Positions 44,630-57,894 of a DNA stretch of 64,000 nucleotides are shown here, piece after piece. Position numbers and translations under genes: made by a program. Below the pieces are notes generated by a model. That model ran no database searches and had not been told where the DNA came from. It was given only the letters and a program-made list of their open reading frames with translations. The first letter of the stretch is position 1. Each line of letters begins with the position of its first letter. The stretch comes from Hyalella azteca (taxonomy: Eukaryota; Arthropoda; Malacostraca; Amphipoda; Hyalellidae), in NCBI RefSeq assembly GCF_000764305.2, contig NW_025947730.1, positions 480,064-544,063 of the forward strand, written 5' to 3'.

Positions 44630-45438
44630 TTCCCACTTAAACTTCACTGGAAGAAATAAAGAAAGATAAAACGACGATTAAAATATTTTAACTACATAAA
44701 TCCTATCGAGCAATTTTAATATGAAGTTTTCAACAACCAACTTGAACGCGTTGTTTCGCAATGTTTTTTTGCCGCTATGATAACGGCTGACGCAACAGAC
44801 CCTCAGCTTTTGGCTAGCGTTAGTTCAATAACCTTATGCGCGGGAAACGAAGCAGCCTCGTGAAACTGCAGAATTTTCATTTCACAGCTCTCTATAAAAA
44901 TTATATTGATACATGATTTTTTACTAATCTTAGGTGCAAGACGTGATGTTAACGAATATTTTTTACAAAATGCTGAAGTCACGAAGAATGAACATTTTTA
45001 TTTTGCATGTTTCAACACATAGGTACTTGCATATAAATCAACGATGAGCATTTATGATAAAATATTTAGTCAATACGATAAGGATTTGCTGTTACAGCAT
45101 TTATGATTGAAAAAATCAGTTCAATGGCAATATTTTTTGCAAAAAAACATTTTGTATACAATGGAAGTAAGTACGATTGAATTTCATAAGTGGAACATCG
45201 TAGAACGTAGATTATTGGTCCATCGTCGATCTTACTCGATCAGTCTATTAGTGATCATTCTGCTGACAGCTGGAGATATTATCAACTACTGTGAACTACA
45301 GTATCTCATGCAGTAATTGAATTAAAATGATCTAGGTAATTTCGATTTTTTCATGATATATACTCTGCGAGTATGGACCCAAATTTGTTTTAATTTATTA
45401 ACGTTTATCAATTATTGGGAGTTGGAGATGTATCAGTT

Positions 45439-45723
45439 GTGTGTCCCAAAACACAACCTATGCGTATACTAATCTCTTTCAATAATTATTATGATGACCC
45501 GTATGACCTATCATCCTATGTCATGCCAGGACAAAAGTCATCTCACTTAAGAAGATCAATACTGAGTTCACATTGTGATGCAACATCAGGGAACAGTCCT
45601 TCTCCAACTAAAATGCTTCTCGATTCTACAAAATACACCACAACAAGTATAAAAAATTTCTACCGCTCACCTAAAAATAAAATATATAACGGTGTTTTGG
45701 AATCTAGCTCGGAAACTTTGTGA
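45439..45723 (+). CDS. Possible small ORF upstream of the SLC16-like gene
   Basis: Frame ending at a TGA at 45721-45723 contains MRILISFNNYYDDPYDLSSY, a Ser-rich middle and SIKNFYRSPKNKIYN. It runs opposite to the SLC16-like gene, about 0.8 kb from its first known coding exon. No family is recognised, and it could be chance in AT-rich DNA. Confidence 0.2.
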   Translation: MCPKTQPMRILISFNNYYDDPYDLSSYVMPGQKSSHLRRSILSSHCDATSGNSPSPTKMLLDSTKYTTTSIKNFYRSPKNKIYNGVLESSSETL

Positions 45724-47707
45724 AGCTACGACAATCAACTTGGGAAGCGCTGTCAGCAACGACGACTTCACGAAAAACGACACCCTCTTAACACGCAGGC
45801 GAGCAGCTTACTAATGCCCGTAAGCCGCCTGCCCGCCCTGCCGCAGTCGTCAGAGAGTGACTTGAGAGAGTCCGGTAGAAAAAGAGCAGCCAGCTGATTG
45901 CTACATTCAGTCTTACAAAAATAGGCTGCGGCACGCCGGGTGCTTGCAAAGTGTACCTATCCAAGTCCTAAACTAAAGGGCCCACTATACGATAACTCTA
46001 CGCATGAATGAAAACAGGCCTTTTTTAGATTAAAGAGGTTGCATTGGTAAGAATCTGCAACCTAGCTGCTGAAATTTTGGGAATATGATAGAAATTATGA
46101 TTATTACATGCAGCTGATGCGTGTTGGCAATGCACATGCGTCACTGATAGTCTACCCAGTTCTATAGCGTTCGTGTTTTAGAGACAGAGTGAATGTTAAT
46201 CTACGTAAGAGTTCAACTTGCAGATATTTTCATCTGCTATAAGTATATCTATGATGTATTGCCTTATTATATTAGTTAATGATAGTAAAATACTACCAAA
46301 ATTTTTAAAGCAGTATTCTATGACGTTGAATTTGATTAAAATTCGAGTTGTATAAACTCATTCCTTAGAGGGCCAACTTTGTCGCAATCAAGTAAGGCTA
46401 GCTACAAGTACAGGGCCCTGTTATTGTCTTTGTTTAATTAATTGATTTAATAATTGTTTAGCTCTTAATCTGCGGCCAGCACAAACGACGCAAACTTCTA
46501 ATAAATAGCTGCGCGTGACGGGCTGACGGCAAAAGATGATCGCGCTTTTGGCACGTCTCTCCCTAACCGTAGCTCATTCACCATCTACCACGTGCGAAAC
46601 TGTGGCTTATAAAGTCAACGTGAGGAATGATATCTAAATCATCCTGATGAACTTAAACTTTCTCAATTATTGTATTGACGTTATTTATCAAAAAATATTA
46701 GATGGCGGATGCTTCATTAATGATGATAAAAAAATTATTACTTAATAGGAAATGCGACAAGTTTTTCATTTACTAATTTGAAGGATGCCAGGAAATTACA
46801 TTTTCAGAATTTATCAAATTGATTTCATTCCATTGTTTCTATCATTGGTGACCAATGTGTTTGCATTGATTGTTGGTTAATGGTTATCCTCCCTCACACT
46901 TAGAAAATTTTTCGTTACCACCTCCTTTGCCTTCTAGCGTGTGCGCGGTGTCCACTGAAGACAGGAGGTGGCCTGGTTGCATTCAGAACTGACGTGCATT
47001 TATTATGGCGCGTCTCGATAAAAATTTAGCCTTCGAAATATAAAATCAGAACAAATATTTTTCAGCATAATGGCTTCGATAACTGATTATTAGGATATTG
47101 ATTGGTAAACTGATTTTAAAATATAAAATCCAGGTCACAGAAGTAAAAAAAAAATAATCTGTCTTGCAAAACTGACGATTGACTTTGAAATTTCCCGTAT
47201 TTTTCAAGGTTTATTTGTAAAACGAGCCCAAGAATGCATGTGTCAAGGTCCTGAAGAAGGAAACCCAATCTTTGTATCTACTGTTTGACTGTCAACTAAA
47301 CTCCAAGTTAACATTACCCCGGAAACTTCTTCAAACATTGAATCAAATTTTTTTTCTCATTCTCGTGATAATTTTTCATTTTTTATCGATTGAAATGGGT
47401 ATTATCAACCTGTTATTCGTTTACAGACAAAATGAAAATTTTTCCAGATAATATCACTAAATATTGTTATGCGAGCGCTCCCAAGGAAGACACATTTCAA
47501 CCATGCTTTTACCCAAGCTCTCAATAAATTAGTAAAAGGAATTTATCGGTAAGTGTTTTTAACGCTCGTTCATTTTTTTTATACAATGCCATACTGCTTG
47601 CATGCTCAACTCTCAGGAAGGCTGCTGTTATAGCCGGGATGTCTTGTCAGCAAGAGAGGCCGATGATTGCAGAATTAACTGGATAGTTCTGGTTTATGTG
47701 TACAAAG

Positions 47708-47810
47708 GCGTCACTGACCCCCACCTGTCTGAGGGGGCGCTATAACCCCCACCCACCGGGCTGAAGAGGGATTTTTACCCCCACCCACCTGACTGAGGGG
47801 GGCGATCTGA
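47708..47810. repeat. GC-rich imperfect repeat of hairpin-forming units
   Basis: About three units of about 30 bp with CCCCCACC on one side and GAGGGGG on the other (TGACCCCCACCTG...TGAGGGGGC). Each unit can fold on itself. It is an island of high GC in AT-rich intergenic DNA, function unknown. Confidence 0.65.
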
Positions 47811-48449
47811 CTCTCCTTGAGAAGAGAGGAAGGAGGAGGAGGAAACTGACGCTTGCCTCGACAAGCACGTGTATTGTTGTATCACCAGCATGATGGTAAA
47901 CGAGGTCATTTTTTGAAAGAATTTGGTACTGCCTACATACTATAAAAGAGCGCACTAGAACTCCATGTATGACTCCTCAATTGCATATTTACTAATTATT
48001 CATGGCATTGTTGCATTTGATGAAAATAAGGTTGATGCTGAGCGGTAGCCAGGTAAGGGCTTTCTTTTTTATTTCAAATTCGTCTTGAATAAAAATTAAC
48101 CGTCACTGAGGAATTATAGTCTAAAGATTAGATATCTGTATATTAATTAGAATTGAAGTAATGTTTCTAGTCGGTTCAAAGATTTCAGAAATCAAACGTG
48201 TATTCGGATGTCACCAAAAAAAGGCCGTTTGACAGTTATATCGATGGTGTTAATTAATTTTTGTCCTTTTAATGAATGTCGCTAATCCAATCCAATAAAA
48301 TAAAATTACTAACTTACACCATAACCAAGTTTTAAAAATATATATATAACAAATATAAACATAAGTCATCATATAACAAACATAAACTTGAATTCGATCA
48401 GCAATGCCTTTCATGTGGGTGCTTCAAGTATATGTGGTGCTTGCATATT

Positions 48450-48935
48450 GCAAACATTAAAAGGTGACAAAAGCTGCCTGGGCAACTATCGCCCTGTCAG
48501 TTTGACAAGTGTCGTTTGCAAGGTAATGGAATCTGTTGTGAGGGATAGGATTATCGATCACCTGACTGCTCACCATCTCATATCAGATTGTCAACATGGT
48601 TTTATTGCCGGCAGATCCTGTACCACTAACTTATTATCTACGTTGAACGATTGGACTCGCCTGCTGGACGAAAGGGAGCCAGTGGATGCATTGTACCTCG
48701 ATTTTGCCAAAGACAAAGCTATGCAGGAGCATATGTTCAGTCTTAAAATGCCTAGCAAATTACGGAGCAGGCAATAAGTCCAGCAGCTATCTCAATCAAT
48801 CGTCAGTTATGGAAAGATCGGGTTCCAAAGGCCGGATCCCTTGTGAATCAAGTCACGAAAAGTTCAAGAATCGGCAACAGGCCATGGGCCTATGTCTTCA
48901 ACGCCGACACTTCTATTCTATTCTATTCTATTAAA
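48450..48935 (+). mobile_element. LINE fragment F with partial reverse transcriptase
   Basis: Frame at 48388-48777 contains LGNYRPVSLTSVVCKVMESV, QHGFIAGRSCTTNLL and VDALYLDFAKD, the fingers/palm start of a non-LTR reverse transcriptase. Directly after the DFAK motif it jumps to AMQEHMFSLKMPSKLRSRQ, the last residues of the same protein. An internal deletion has removed the YADD-containing palm and the thumb. The tail ends in (TTCTA)n at 48911-48932. Not active. Confidence 0.9.
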
Positions 48936-49623
48936 AGTGTTTCTGTTTATTCATCCCTAACACTTGTAGCTACTCCATTTTTAGATAGTACAAGATTAAC
49001 GTTGTAATTCAATTAAATTAATTATTAGTTCGCCATAAATCCTCGTTTACAAACATTGAAACAATGTCTCCAATTTCGCAGCTAGATATCTTAATAAATA
49101 ACGGCGATCTCAGGGACATCAGTTCGAAATCAAAAGTTTTCCACAGTATGTCATCAAAACATTTTTTTTTCATTAACGAAGAAAATGTATTTAGAGCATT
49201 GACCATCTTGCTTGTCCTTGTTTCGCCTGCTAGTCGCTGAAAATCAATTACACTGACCGCCCATCGAAAGACAGGTAGATAAGATTTATAGATGTACTAC
49301 CTACTCTAATTTTACCCATGAAATGTCGGATCATTTATTTTCTGCTTGTCGATTAGAATATATATGATCATCTCTAGTAATGATTGCCTTGTATTGAACA
49401 GATGTTGGTCCCTAGCTATTTTAAAATTTATTCCGCAAACTTAAATGATAATCTTTTGGAGATTAAATTGTATACGGAGTATCGTAAGCACACAAAATGA
49501 CAAATTTAGTCTTTCATTAGATCGATCTTCTATCTACGCCACATCATTCATCCAAAATGCGATACTGCTAGGCATCAGGAGCTGGATTAATTATAACCCC
49601 ACCGACTGGCGAGCCTAATGACT

Positions 49624-49833
49624 CACCGGAAGACGATCCGTAAACTTGCTCTTCCATCCATCATCGCCCTTCACCTCCTGAAGCTTCTTCAGAAAAAGAC
49701 GGGGGAGGGAAACAATACACACTCCTCGTAGAGCGCCCCCTAGAACATGGGATGACAGCTTCCAATCGATTTGCTGGCCATTTGCATCATATTTCCCTGC
49801 ACTAATGGGATCCAATGAGAGGAATCTGCGACC
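49624..49833 (-). CDS. Candidate internal exon, gene unknown
   Basis: A minus-strand open segment reads KYDANGQQIDWKLSSHVLGG, then ALRGVCIVSLPRLFLKKLQE and GDDGWKSKFTDRLP. It is bounded by a TCGCAG acceptor-like site near 49834 and a strong GTGAGT donor at 49618-49623. No partner exon was found nearby and the family is not recognised. Confidence 0.25.
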
Positions 49834-50382
49834 GACTTATTCCAGCAATTTTCTCGGCTACGAGAAACTGGTTATGCACCAATTACAGACTCGTTCATGA
49901 AGCTCAATAAATAAAATGCATCAATAGCTCATGGCCAGTGGTTAAAAAACCGTGTGCTTGCCTAGATTCTGGCATGCATTATTTACATTACGATGGTAAG
50001 AAGAAAATACTTGTTTGTCATGCATCAGGTTATCTAAAGGCGGCAAGAAATAAAACGATATGCTAAGGAAATTCCACTGAGTTTTTAGAAAAAGTTCATC
50101 AAGGAACTAATACCAAGATTGTAGTGACAAATAGTAAAATGAACTACTATCCAGTTATTACTTGAATTCCAATACAGCATCGAGTTGCAACGAAGTTAAA
50201 CAGGCGAAAAGTATTCAACAACAAACGAATACCAAATATTGTTGCGATCTCGTAATAAATCGGAAACATTTTTACGCAGACTTGCACCAAATATCTTGTG
50301 ATGGGTTCCCACACGAGCAACATTGGACACGTTTATTGTTGGAGCGTCCATCAGCCCCGCGGTGTGTGCACCGACACCGCCG

Positions 50383-50560
50383 GACTCTTGACAATGGGAC
50401 CGAGCGCCGACCAGGTCTTGGCTGGCTACCATCCAAGTTCGTTCGTTTTTGACAAGCGCCCAAGTTTGGAAGTTTCCGTGTTTTATGGTCCTTCCAATGG
50501 CCAGACTTGGGAATATTTTTATAATTTGGAACCTTACTTGGATTATATTAGGAACAGTCG
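50383..50560 (+). CDS. Candidate exon in a GC-rich patch
   Basis: Plus frame reading LLTMGPSADQVLAGYHPSSF, VFDKRPSLEVSVFYGPSNGQ and EYFYNLEPYLDYIRNSR, followed by a GTGAGG donor-like site at 50562. The minus strand across 50272-50463 is also open and Cys-rich (VQCCSCGNPSQDIWC), so the coding strand cannot be settled. Confidence 0.2.
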
Positions 50561-51850
50561 AGGTGAGGATGAGGAAAAGAAATACGAAAGATTTTCATTT
50601 TTTGGCCACGGATTGAGCATTAGGCTCTTGTTTAGCGTCCCAGTTGGAGTCGAGGCGTGAAAATTATTTAGGTACGAGCACCTCTCACGTGAACTATTGC
50701 TACAGAATTTGAGAATGACACGAATCAATGAACATTCCATGAAATCGATTTTTTACATGAAATTTTTAGGTCAACATTATCCAGGTAAATTATTGCATTT
50801 TCATCGCATAATTCTCAAACAATCTGCACTTCGGCTGCTGCGTGGTCCGTAACCGAATAATAACTGAATTACCTTAGACCGTGCGATGGGCTAACGAAGT
50901 TATGGCTACGTTCTAAATCAACAAAGCTAAAAACGATCGATTTGTGCGTTTGCATCACATGCACAATCGGTGTCATCAAGCTATATAGCAGAAAAATGAA
51001 GTCATGTCATAGTTTTCATTTTTTGTGGAAATTTTCAAATACCAAATTTTTCCTCGTTTCATTGTTTGGATGTATAACCTTCTCAAAGCCTCTCTCTTTA
51101 GACTTGAAAAACAACAGAAGCTTCAAAACTAAAAAAAATTTGCTATCTTAATTCGTTGCTGTACCGATATTTGTTCTGAAGCAGATCTAACGAGTCAACT
51201 GATGACAGATGAGTGACTTGCCCTAAATAACCTACGCCCACGGGGATCTTGCTGACTCATTCCACCGCCTACAAGTTCTAACAGCTTCAATTTCATAATT
51301 GTATAGTAAGGACAAGTAAAAAATCGTATCTGTAACAATACTTCAGAATTACTCCTGCTCGACTGATCGTATGACCAGCTATATCAGATCAAAATTTTGC
51401 ATTCCATGGATGTAGGCGTGCCCCAAAACATACTAACAGTACAAAAAAGAACAGCACTTGAAGTTGTCAAGGTCGTGATACATTTCAAATTAAGTTTAAT
51501 AATGATTTAGCAGACGCGTTACTCATGCGTGATTCACAACATGAAATTATTCTCTTCACACACCATTGAAATGAATGTAAACTTATTGCGGCACATCTTT
51601 TTCACGTGTGCTCACTAGTTAGAATAGAAAGCTTTAGTATTCGTGATTCTTTATCATTATGGTCGCTATTGACTAATGTACATTGAATAATTTAATTAAT
51701 ATTTTTATTTTAATTAATAATAATATTTTATTAATTATTATGAATAATTAATAAAATATTTGTTCATATTATATCTATTTTAATATAATATTATGGCAAA
51801 AACAATGGTTATATTAGTCACTAACATGGAGCATGCATCAACTTGCAGGT

Positions 51851-51999
51851 CTCCCGAGACGGTGTCGCCGGTCGGCCAGGAATTATCAGTCACATCAGAG
51901 CGCTCGACGAGCTGGCTCTCGTCCAGCCCAGAAATCGATCCATCGCAAATCTACGAATTTCCCCCTAGCTTTCTGCCTTCCCTCTCTATGTTCTCAAAG
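51851..51999 (+). CDS. Candidate Ser/Pro-rich exon
   Basis: After AACTTGCAG (acceptor-like) the plus frame reads SPETVSPVGQELSVTSERST, then SWLSSSPEIDPSQIYEFPPS. It is GC-richer than its surroundings, but all three frames are open here and no neighbour exon is visible. It may be a disordered region of an unidentified protein. Confidence 0.18.
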
Positions 52000-53479
52000 T
52001 TTAGGATATCTTGCTATATGTATAAATAACCAGTAACTTTTCTAATTTTTACATGAATGTTGTTATTTGTTTCAAAAAATTGCATTTTTGGAGTTTAAAA
52101 TATTAATTTCGCCTGTTAAATCTATCCAAGTTTTTCCATCTGAAGAAGATAATCAATACATGAAAGAAAATGTGTGCTATTATCCTACTCACTGTAGCCA
52201 CATTACCGAAGAAATATTTTTTTAACTTTATTAAAAAGACTTCTAAACGAATTTTGTCCTGAAATTGAAGTCATTAAAATGAATTTCTTCAAGATGCACG
52301 AATTACTGAAATTTATACTCAGAATTTGCTTTGCAGATTCGACTGATTTGTTAATTTTATTTTTTTTCATAAATCAGCTTTCGCGTGCTGCTGTCAAAAG
52401 GTAAGAGATACTGGAATTTAATTTTAAATAAATATGTAAGAAAGAAAGAAATATTTATGCGTGTGGAATGTCATAGATAAAACATTTTTTAAGGTTCGTT
52501 ATATAAGCGGATTATTATGATTATAAAATTTCATTATGATAATGAAATTAATTAAAATACTCTTTATAATGTCGTTGGTCTCAACGTTCATTACTACACT
52601 CAGAAAAATCAATGTGTCATGTAGTCCAGACAGTGTGACACACTTCCTTACCCGCTACACAAGCAAATTGCAAGCGTAACACTGACAATCGCGCTCTGCT
52701 GTGTCAGAGTGACCCACACAGGAGCAAAAAGTGCATTGCTATTTAAGAATTCAACCAACTAAAAATATTTAGCAGATATATTAATTATATATTTCTACAT
52801 ATTCATATAGAAATATATTTCTGTAAATAAAAATTAATAAACATAGATAGCCAGAACAAAGAAAAATATTACCATTATTTTTTTAGAACCGATTTTAATA
52901 GTGTATAAAAATCGCTATTATCGCTTTCAAAAAAATTCAGCGAATGGAAATCATATAATAAAGTCAATGTAGGCAAAATGATGCATTTTATGCATGAATT
53001 TTTTCTTATGTCCTCCGCGACACGTGCGCGTCTAATGTCAGTGATGGAGTGGTGGGCTTCGTGAATTCCCCTCCATAGGAGATCCATCGTTTTTTTGTCA
53101 TCACTATGACGTTTCTCATGAATTTCAAGAACATTTGATTCAAATACACTTGAGTACTTATGATTGAAACGAAATAATCAAAATAAACGAATGAACCAAT
53201 GAAACAATAAACGAAAAACCTAATAGACTAAACCGTGGACCAACTCAAACGCAATGGAAAAAATTCTGTGTCTAAAATTTGAATGTGTTATTGGATGAGA
53301 TTCGTTAATTTATTGAATTTGTTCGTTACAACAAAATAATAGTTTAATTTGGAGCAACGCAGTTGCCGCACCACCTCATTTCGAGTTCTGCAGTCACTCC
53401 ACTGCAGAACAAACATTACTCGGAGCTGCTGAGGGGTATCGGTGTCTGAAAGCGATTCCCTGGTATTGAACCTGACGAT

Positions 53480-53803
53480 TCAAGTGTTGATAGATCTGCA
53501 AGTCAGGAGAGCTCTGTTGCTGTCGGTGAGTAGCAGACTTGTGATGACATCGTATTCGGTTGCTCGCTTGTGATACTCGTGTCTCACTAACAATTTCAAT
53601 GGTTGCATTATTTTATATTTTGTGCGAGGCACAATTCTCATAAACTGAGTTTCTATAATATTTTTTGAGCTATATTTGTTAATTTCTAGATTGGGTATTT
53701 CCCACTCGTCCAGGCCTGCATGAAGCTCCCAATATAAGTCCTTATTTTGAGCTCTTATATATGTTGTATATACTTGTCGAGCAAGTCCATACAAAAGCGC
53801 CAT
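53480..53803 (-). CDS. Hypothetical small ORF, 107 residues
   Basis: A true ATG (53803) directly after an in-frame TAG opens 107 codons ending TGA. The product starts MALLYGLARQVYTTYIRAQN and includes YWELHAGLDEWEIP and RHEYHKRATEYDVITSLLLT. It has no signal peptide or membrane segment and I recognise no family. Composition is protein-like (mixed charged and aromatic residues), unlike most random frames here. It could be an unspliced gene, an exon or chance. Confidence 0.3.
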   Translation of the reverse strand: MALLYGLARQVYTTYIRAQNKDLYWELHAGLDEWEIPNLEINKYSSKNIIETQFMRIVPRTKYKIMQPLKLLVRHEYHKRATEYDVITSLLLTDSNRALLTCRSINT

Positions 53804-56800
53804 CTACGATAAATGTTTCGGAACCTCACGAAAAGAGCAAGATAGATTGTATTTCAGTCTAAGACCAAGTATGTTCGTGGTTTTCCAATTTTGTTCCAAC
53901 AAATTCGACAGGGCACGAAAAATTGTCACTTAGAATGAAATTTTTTATCCTGCACAGGTAATTGTAAAATGTATTTAGGTCTCTTTAGAATAAAATATAA
54001 CCACCTTCAAATGTCAGTGTGGAAAATAGTCACTAGAAAGAGCATTTGTTTGTGTCTTCACCGAAACCTCGTTCAAAATAATATAGAAGTCCGATAACAG
54101 ACTCCAAATGATAAAATTACTTAAAATTAGCTTATTTTAGTGAGTTTCCCAGTCATATGATTGAATTTTTAGATTGCCTGATAAATTTATATTGTTCAGA
54201 ATCCCATTACAGGAAAATTTATCTATAAGTATCTTTCATCACTCGAAATAACGCTGCCAAAATACGAGCCCAGATTGGCACGCAACTCTTCGAAAGTATC
54301 ATAGTTTGGAGCGTGATTTTTCTAAGAGTATCCCACATCTTGGAGGCGAGGGTTGGTTTGGAAGAAAAGTTTTAATGCGTTACACCATCACAAGGTCCTT
54401 ATCTGCGCGGAAAATAGCCTGATAAGCCCTTCTTTCCCGACTGCCTCAAGCTCTGTCGGTTCAGTTCTGGTCCGACATCGTCTCACAAATCCATTCCGAA
54501 TGGCTGTCGATCACCTCCGAATGCAACGTCCGCCCGGAAACCAGACATATTTTAGCAACTTAATGTACGAGTTACAACCCTGATGTTTCCCATGTTTTTT
54601 GCGATTTTTTTGTTAGTGGCTGTAGATTCTGGACTCAGATCAATGAGAAAATAATCAACAAACTGTGTGATAGTTTCAGTTAACGTCATGTGGCTGAAAG
54701 ATATTTACGTACCTCAGTGAAACTCTGAAAAAGGTAACTTTCAGAATTTTTGGGAAAGAATATCTTAATTTACATATGCATTTATCATGCCAATAATTAT
54801 TACATAAGCAAAAAAAATTAAATTCTAATTCATTTAAGTTCTTAACATTCTAATATTCTTTAACCTTTGTTTTGTCTGTTGGCAAACGATTTGTAAAATG
54901 TACGGCAATGTCAACCAGTTCTCAGTTTAGCCGCTTCTTCGCGCATCATAATTAAACACAAGTTATGGTATGTTGTTTTGCCTTTTTCTCATGACATAAC
55001 CCAGGGCTATGTCATATTTTCTGTGAATACGCTCACTCGGCAGGTTAATAACAGAAGATGTTTAAATTCCTTTTATAACTACTTGAACAAAACTAATAAA
55101 CCGATCGCTGATAATAGATTGAAATGAGAAGGCATATCATCAGTGAAGTGGAGCCATGCAAGTCTAAATTTTATGCAAATAATAACTGAGTATTCAACTG
55201 CGTCAGACGGTCCACTAGTTTCCCTCAAAGAGCCCAGATCAACCCGATTTACAGGATAAGTTTTAATCGCTTCTAATCACTATGACTTCTCTCCTTATGA
55301 ACTTATCTAGTCATCGCCTTCTTTTAAGACAAAAGTCATCAAATAATTGCGGGGCTTAGCTTCGGCAGACTTCATGTCTCCAGCAACGCATGAACTATTA
55401 ATTACGAAGACAGCTTTGCATTCATTTGGGCAGGAAAGAGCGCCCTGAGGGTGCGACAGAAGTTATCTCGCTCTTCAAGACTTCTCGCATCGTGCGCACC
55501 ATTAACACTTGGCAATGATGGCCTCCTAGTCCTTCTCTCGAGTTTGACTTGCCGAGAATGGCAGCATGCAAATGCCGCTCTTCTCTTTTATCGGCTTTTA
55601 GGACAAGCCAGGGAATTACTCAGGATCTTGCGGTTGAGATTTGGTGGCCGCCATTATAGCTCAAACTAAAATGAATCAGAACTTTAGCAGGTGCTTACCA
55701 TAGGATAGAGGCAACGCACTCCGTAATTCCCTAATCATTTTTTATATAATAAGATTATTTTACCCCGTCTAGAGTTTAAGATATCAGGTAAATATTTTCA
55801 TAGCATATGGCTTAAACCAGAGTAGTTGATAAATGGAGTTTAATTTCGCTTTACATCTCGTTTGCATCACTACTACCTTGATAATTGATTGAAGCTTGCA
55901 TACATTATAACGCAAATATTATCTAGTTATTACTTTAGCCGTATAATATTCACCTAAATTTTTTATGTAGTAGCTGAAATTATGTAAAATAAATATTCCT
56001 GAAACCTCGCGACGTGAAGGAAAATTTAGGTTAGCAAGCAGGAACTTTACAGTTCCGCGATTTCTTGCACATATAGCCAGTTAAGGTTGTGACTTTGGAC
56101 GCTTCTATATTTATATCTATGCTGTGATTATTGAGAGTACTTTGGTTATAAGGAAATACAGCAATTATTGAATTTAATTACAGGAATGATGCCATTACTT
56201 CCCTTAATTTGTAACTAGCTTCAGAGAGACAGCGAAGAGGAACGAGATGAAGTTAATCAGTCCAAGAGATATTAAATTCGTATGAAAACAAATAAAAACA
56301 TCATGGAGGGCCATTTTTCACTGTCACATCAGAAGATGACTGTAAAAACCAATCTTAAGGCGACTGGAGTTTTGTAATTATTTCAAATAACATAACATGC
56401 GATCGTAAATTGCCTCTGCTAAATAGTTTTTACCTTTATTAGCAGAAACAAATTTATATTGCATTCTGAACGTTTCATCAGTTATTCCTGTTATAAATTT
56501 TCAAATTTGAATTATTCCAGACAGAATTTCTCGAAATGAAACAAAATTGTTATATTGGAAACCAACAGCCCGCGGACCGTACTGGAACGTCACATTTAAA
56601 CCGCACCTTCCAACATAAACTGAGTTTGCTCATCACTGCCTAATAGGTTTGCACGAATAAATATTTCAAGTTTTCTTATTCCTCTATCGCAACTATTTTC
56701 CAATAAACTTTTGGTGAAAACGTGAATTTAATATTGTGTTGAAGAAATTTCATATCTCCAAAAACGATAATACAAGCTCAAGTCTGGAAATCAATTCCTC

Positions 56801-57894
56801 TTCGCTCGCATTTCAGACACGGCGACTTTTTGCCATTCCTGCAACGTATTGAAGCTTCGTATGAGATGGCGCCACAAGTTTGTGCTCCGGGACCCGAAAT
56901 TGGGTATCCTGGGCGCCGAATGTTTATTAGCACAATTCGTTGCTCTCAGGTTCCATTTTTAGCGATGAAATTTGCACTCAAGACGTATGAGTTATTTTGC
57001 TGGACGGGTTTCTGACAGGAAGCTGAGACGTATGGCTTGGATGTCTTGTTGCTCATTCTGTCAAATAGAAATTTGTCTCTATAAGCGGGTTTTCTCAAAT
57101 AGAAATTTTGCATTTTTTTAAATCCACATTTTTCACGGGCAATGCAATAAAATATTTCAAATTGATAAAAATTTTATATCATCTTCATTGATCAGAAAAA
57201 ATATATATTTATGTATTTTCCAGTTCTCAAATGTCAAAGCAAGGCAACAGATCTGCATGGCAACAGATCCTGTTTAATTTTCCTTCATTTGTTGAAATGC
57301 TTCACTCGGAATTCCCATGAGATTGGGAACGCTTTAGTATCTCGAGCGCATCTAAAATGCAATGTAGACCAAATTGGATATCCCGTGAGTAACGACTCAT
57401 TTTATGTGTTTCAAGTGGCAGCAACTACCCAAAATGTTTCTCTTCGAAGGAAAAACAAATTGTTGTGCCATATACGTTTTTTCGCTTTATTTTGAAGTGT
57501 TTGATCCACGATGAATTGCGAAAATATTATCCCAAAAATAGGGAAAAGTCAATCCACTATCCAAAAAGTCAATATTTGATCCACGATATTTGGACTTAAC
57601 ATCTTTCACTGTATTGAATTTTTTATCGCGACCTCAAAATACTTACGTATCATGTTAACCACCTCTTGTTTAGGATCCATTTATACCCAAGATTGCCGAC
57701 GCCTCTTTTGTAAAGTTTGTTAAAAGGAGGTTCCATAAAAAGCAATTTAAACTTTGCCCAGGGTTCACTAATCTTTTAAGTCTAGTTGATACAACAGCGT
57801 CGTCGCATAAGTTTCAGCGAGTGCTACCTGGTTTCAGAAATACGACTGCCCCTTTATCTCATGACTCTACCACTAAATATTAAAGCCCGGCCAA

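Noticed and set aside
48388..48777. Frame that could be taken as an intact host gene
   Set aside because: It is a LINE reverse-transcriptase piece with its catalytic core deleted.
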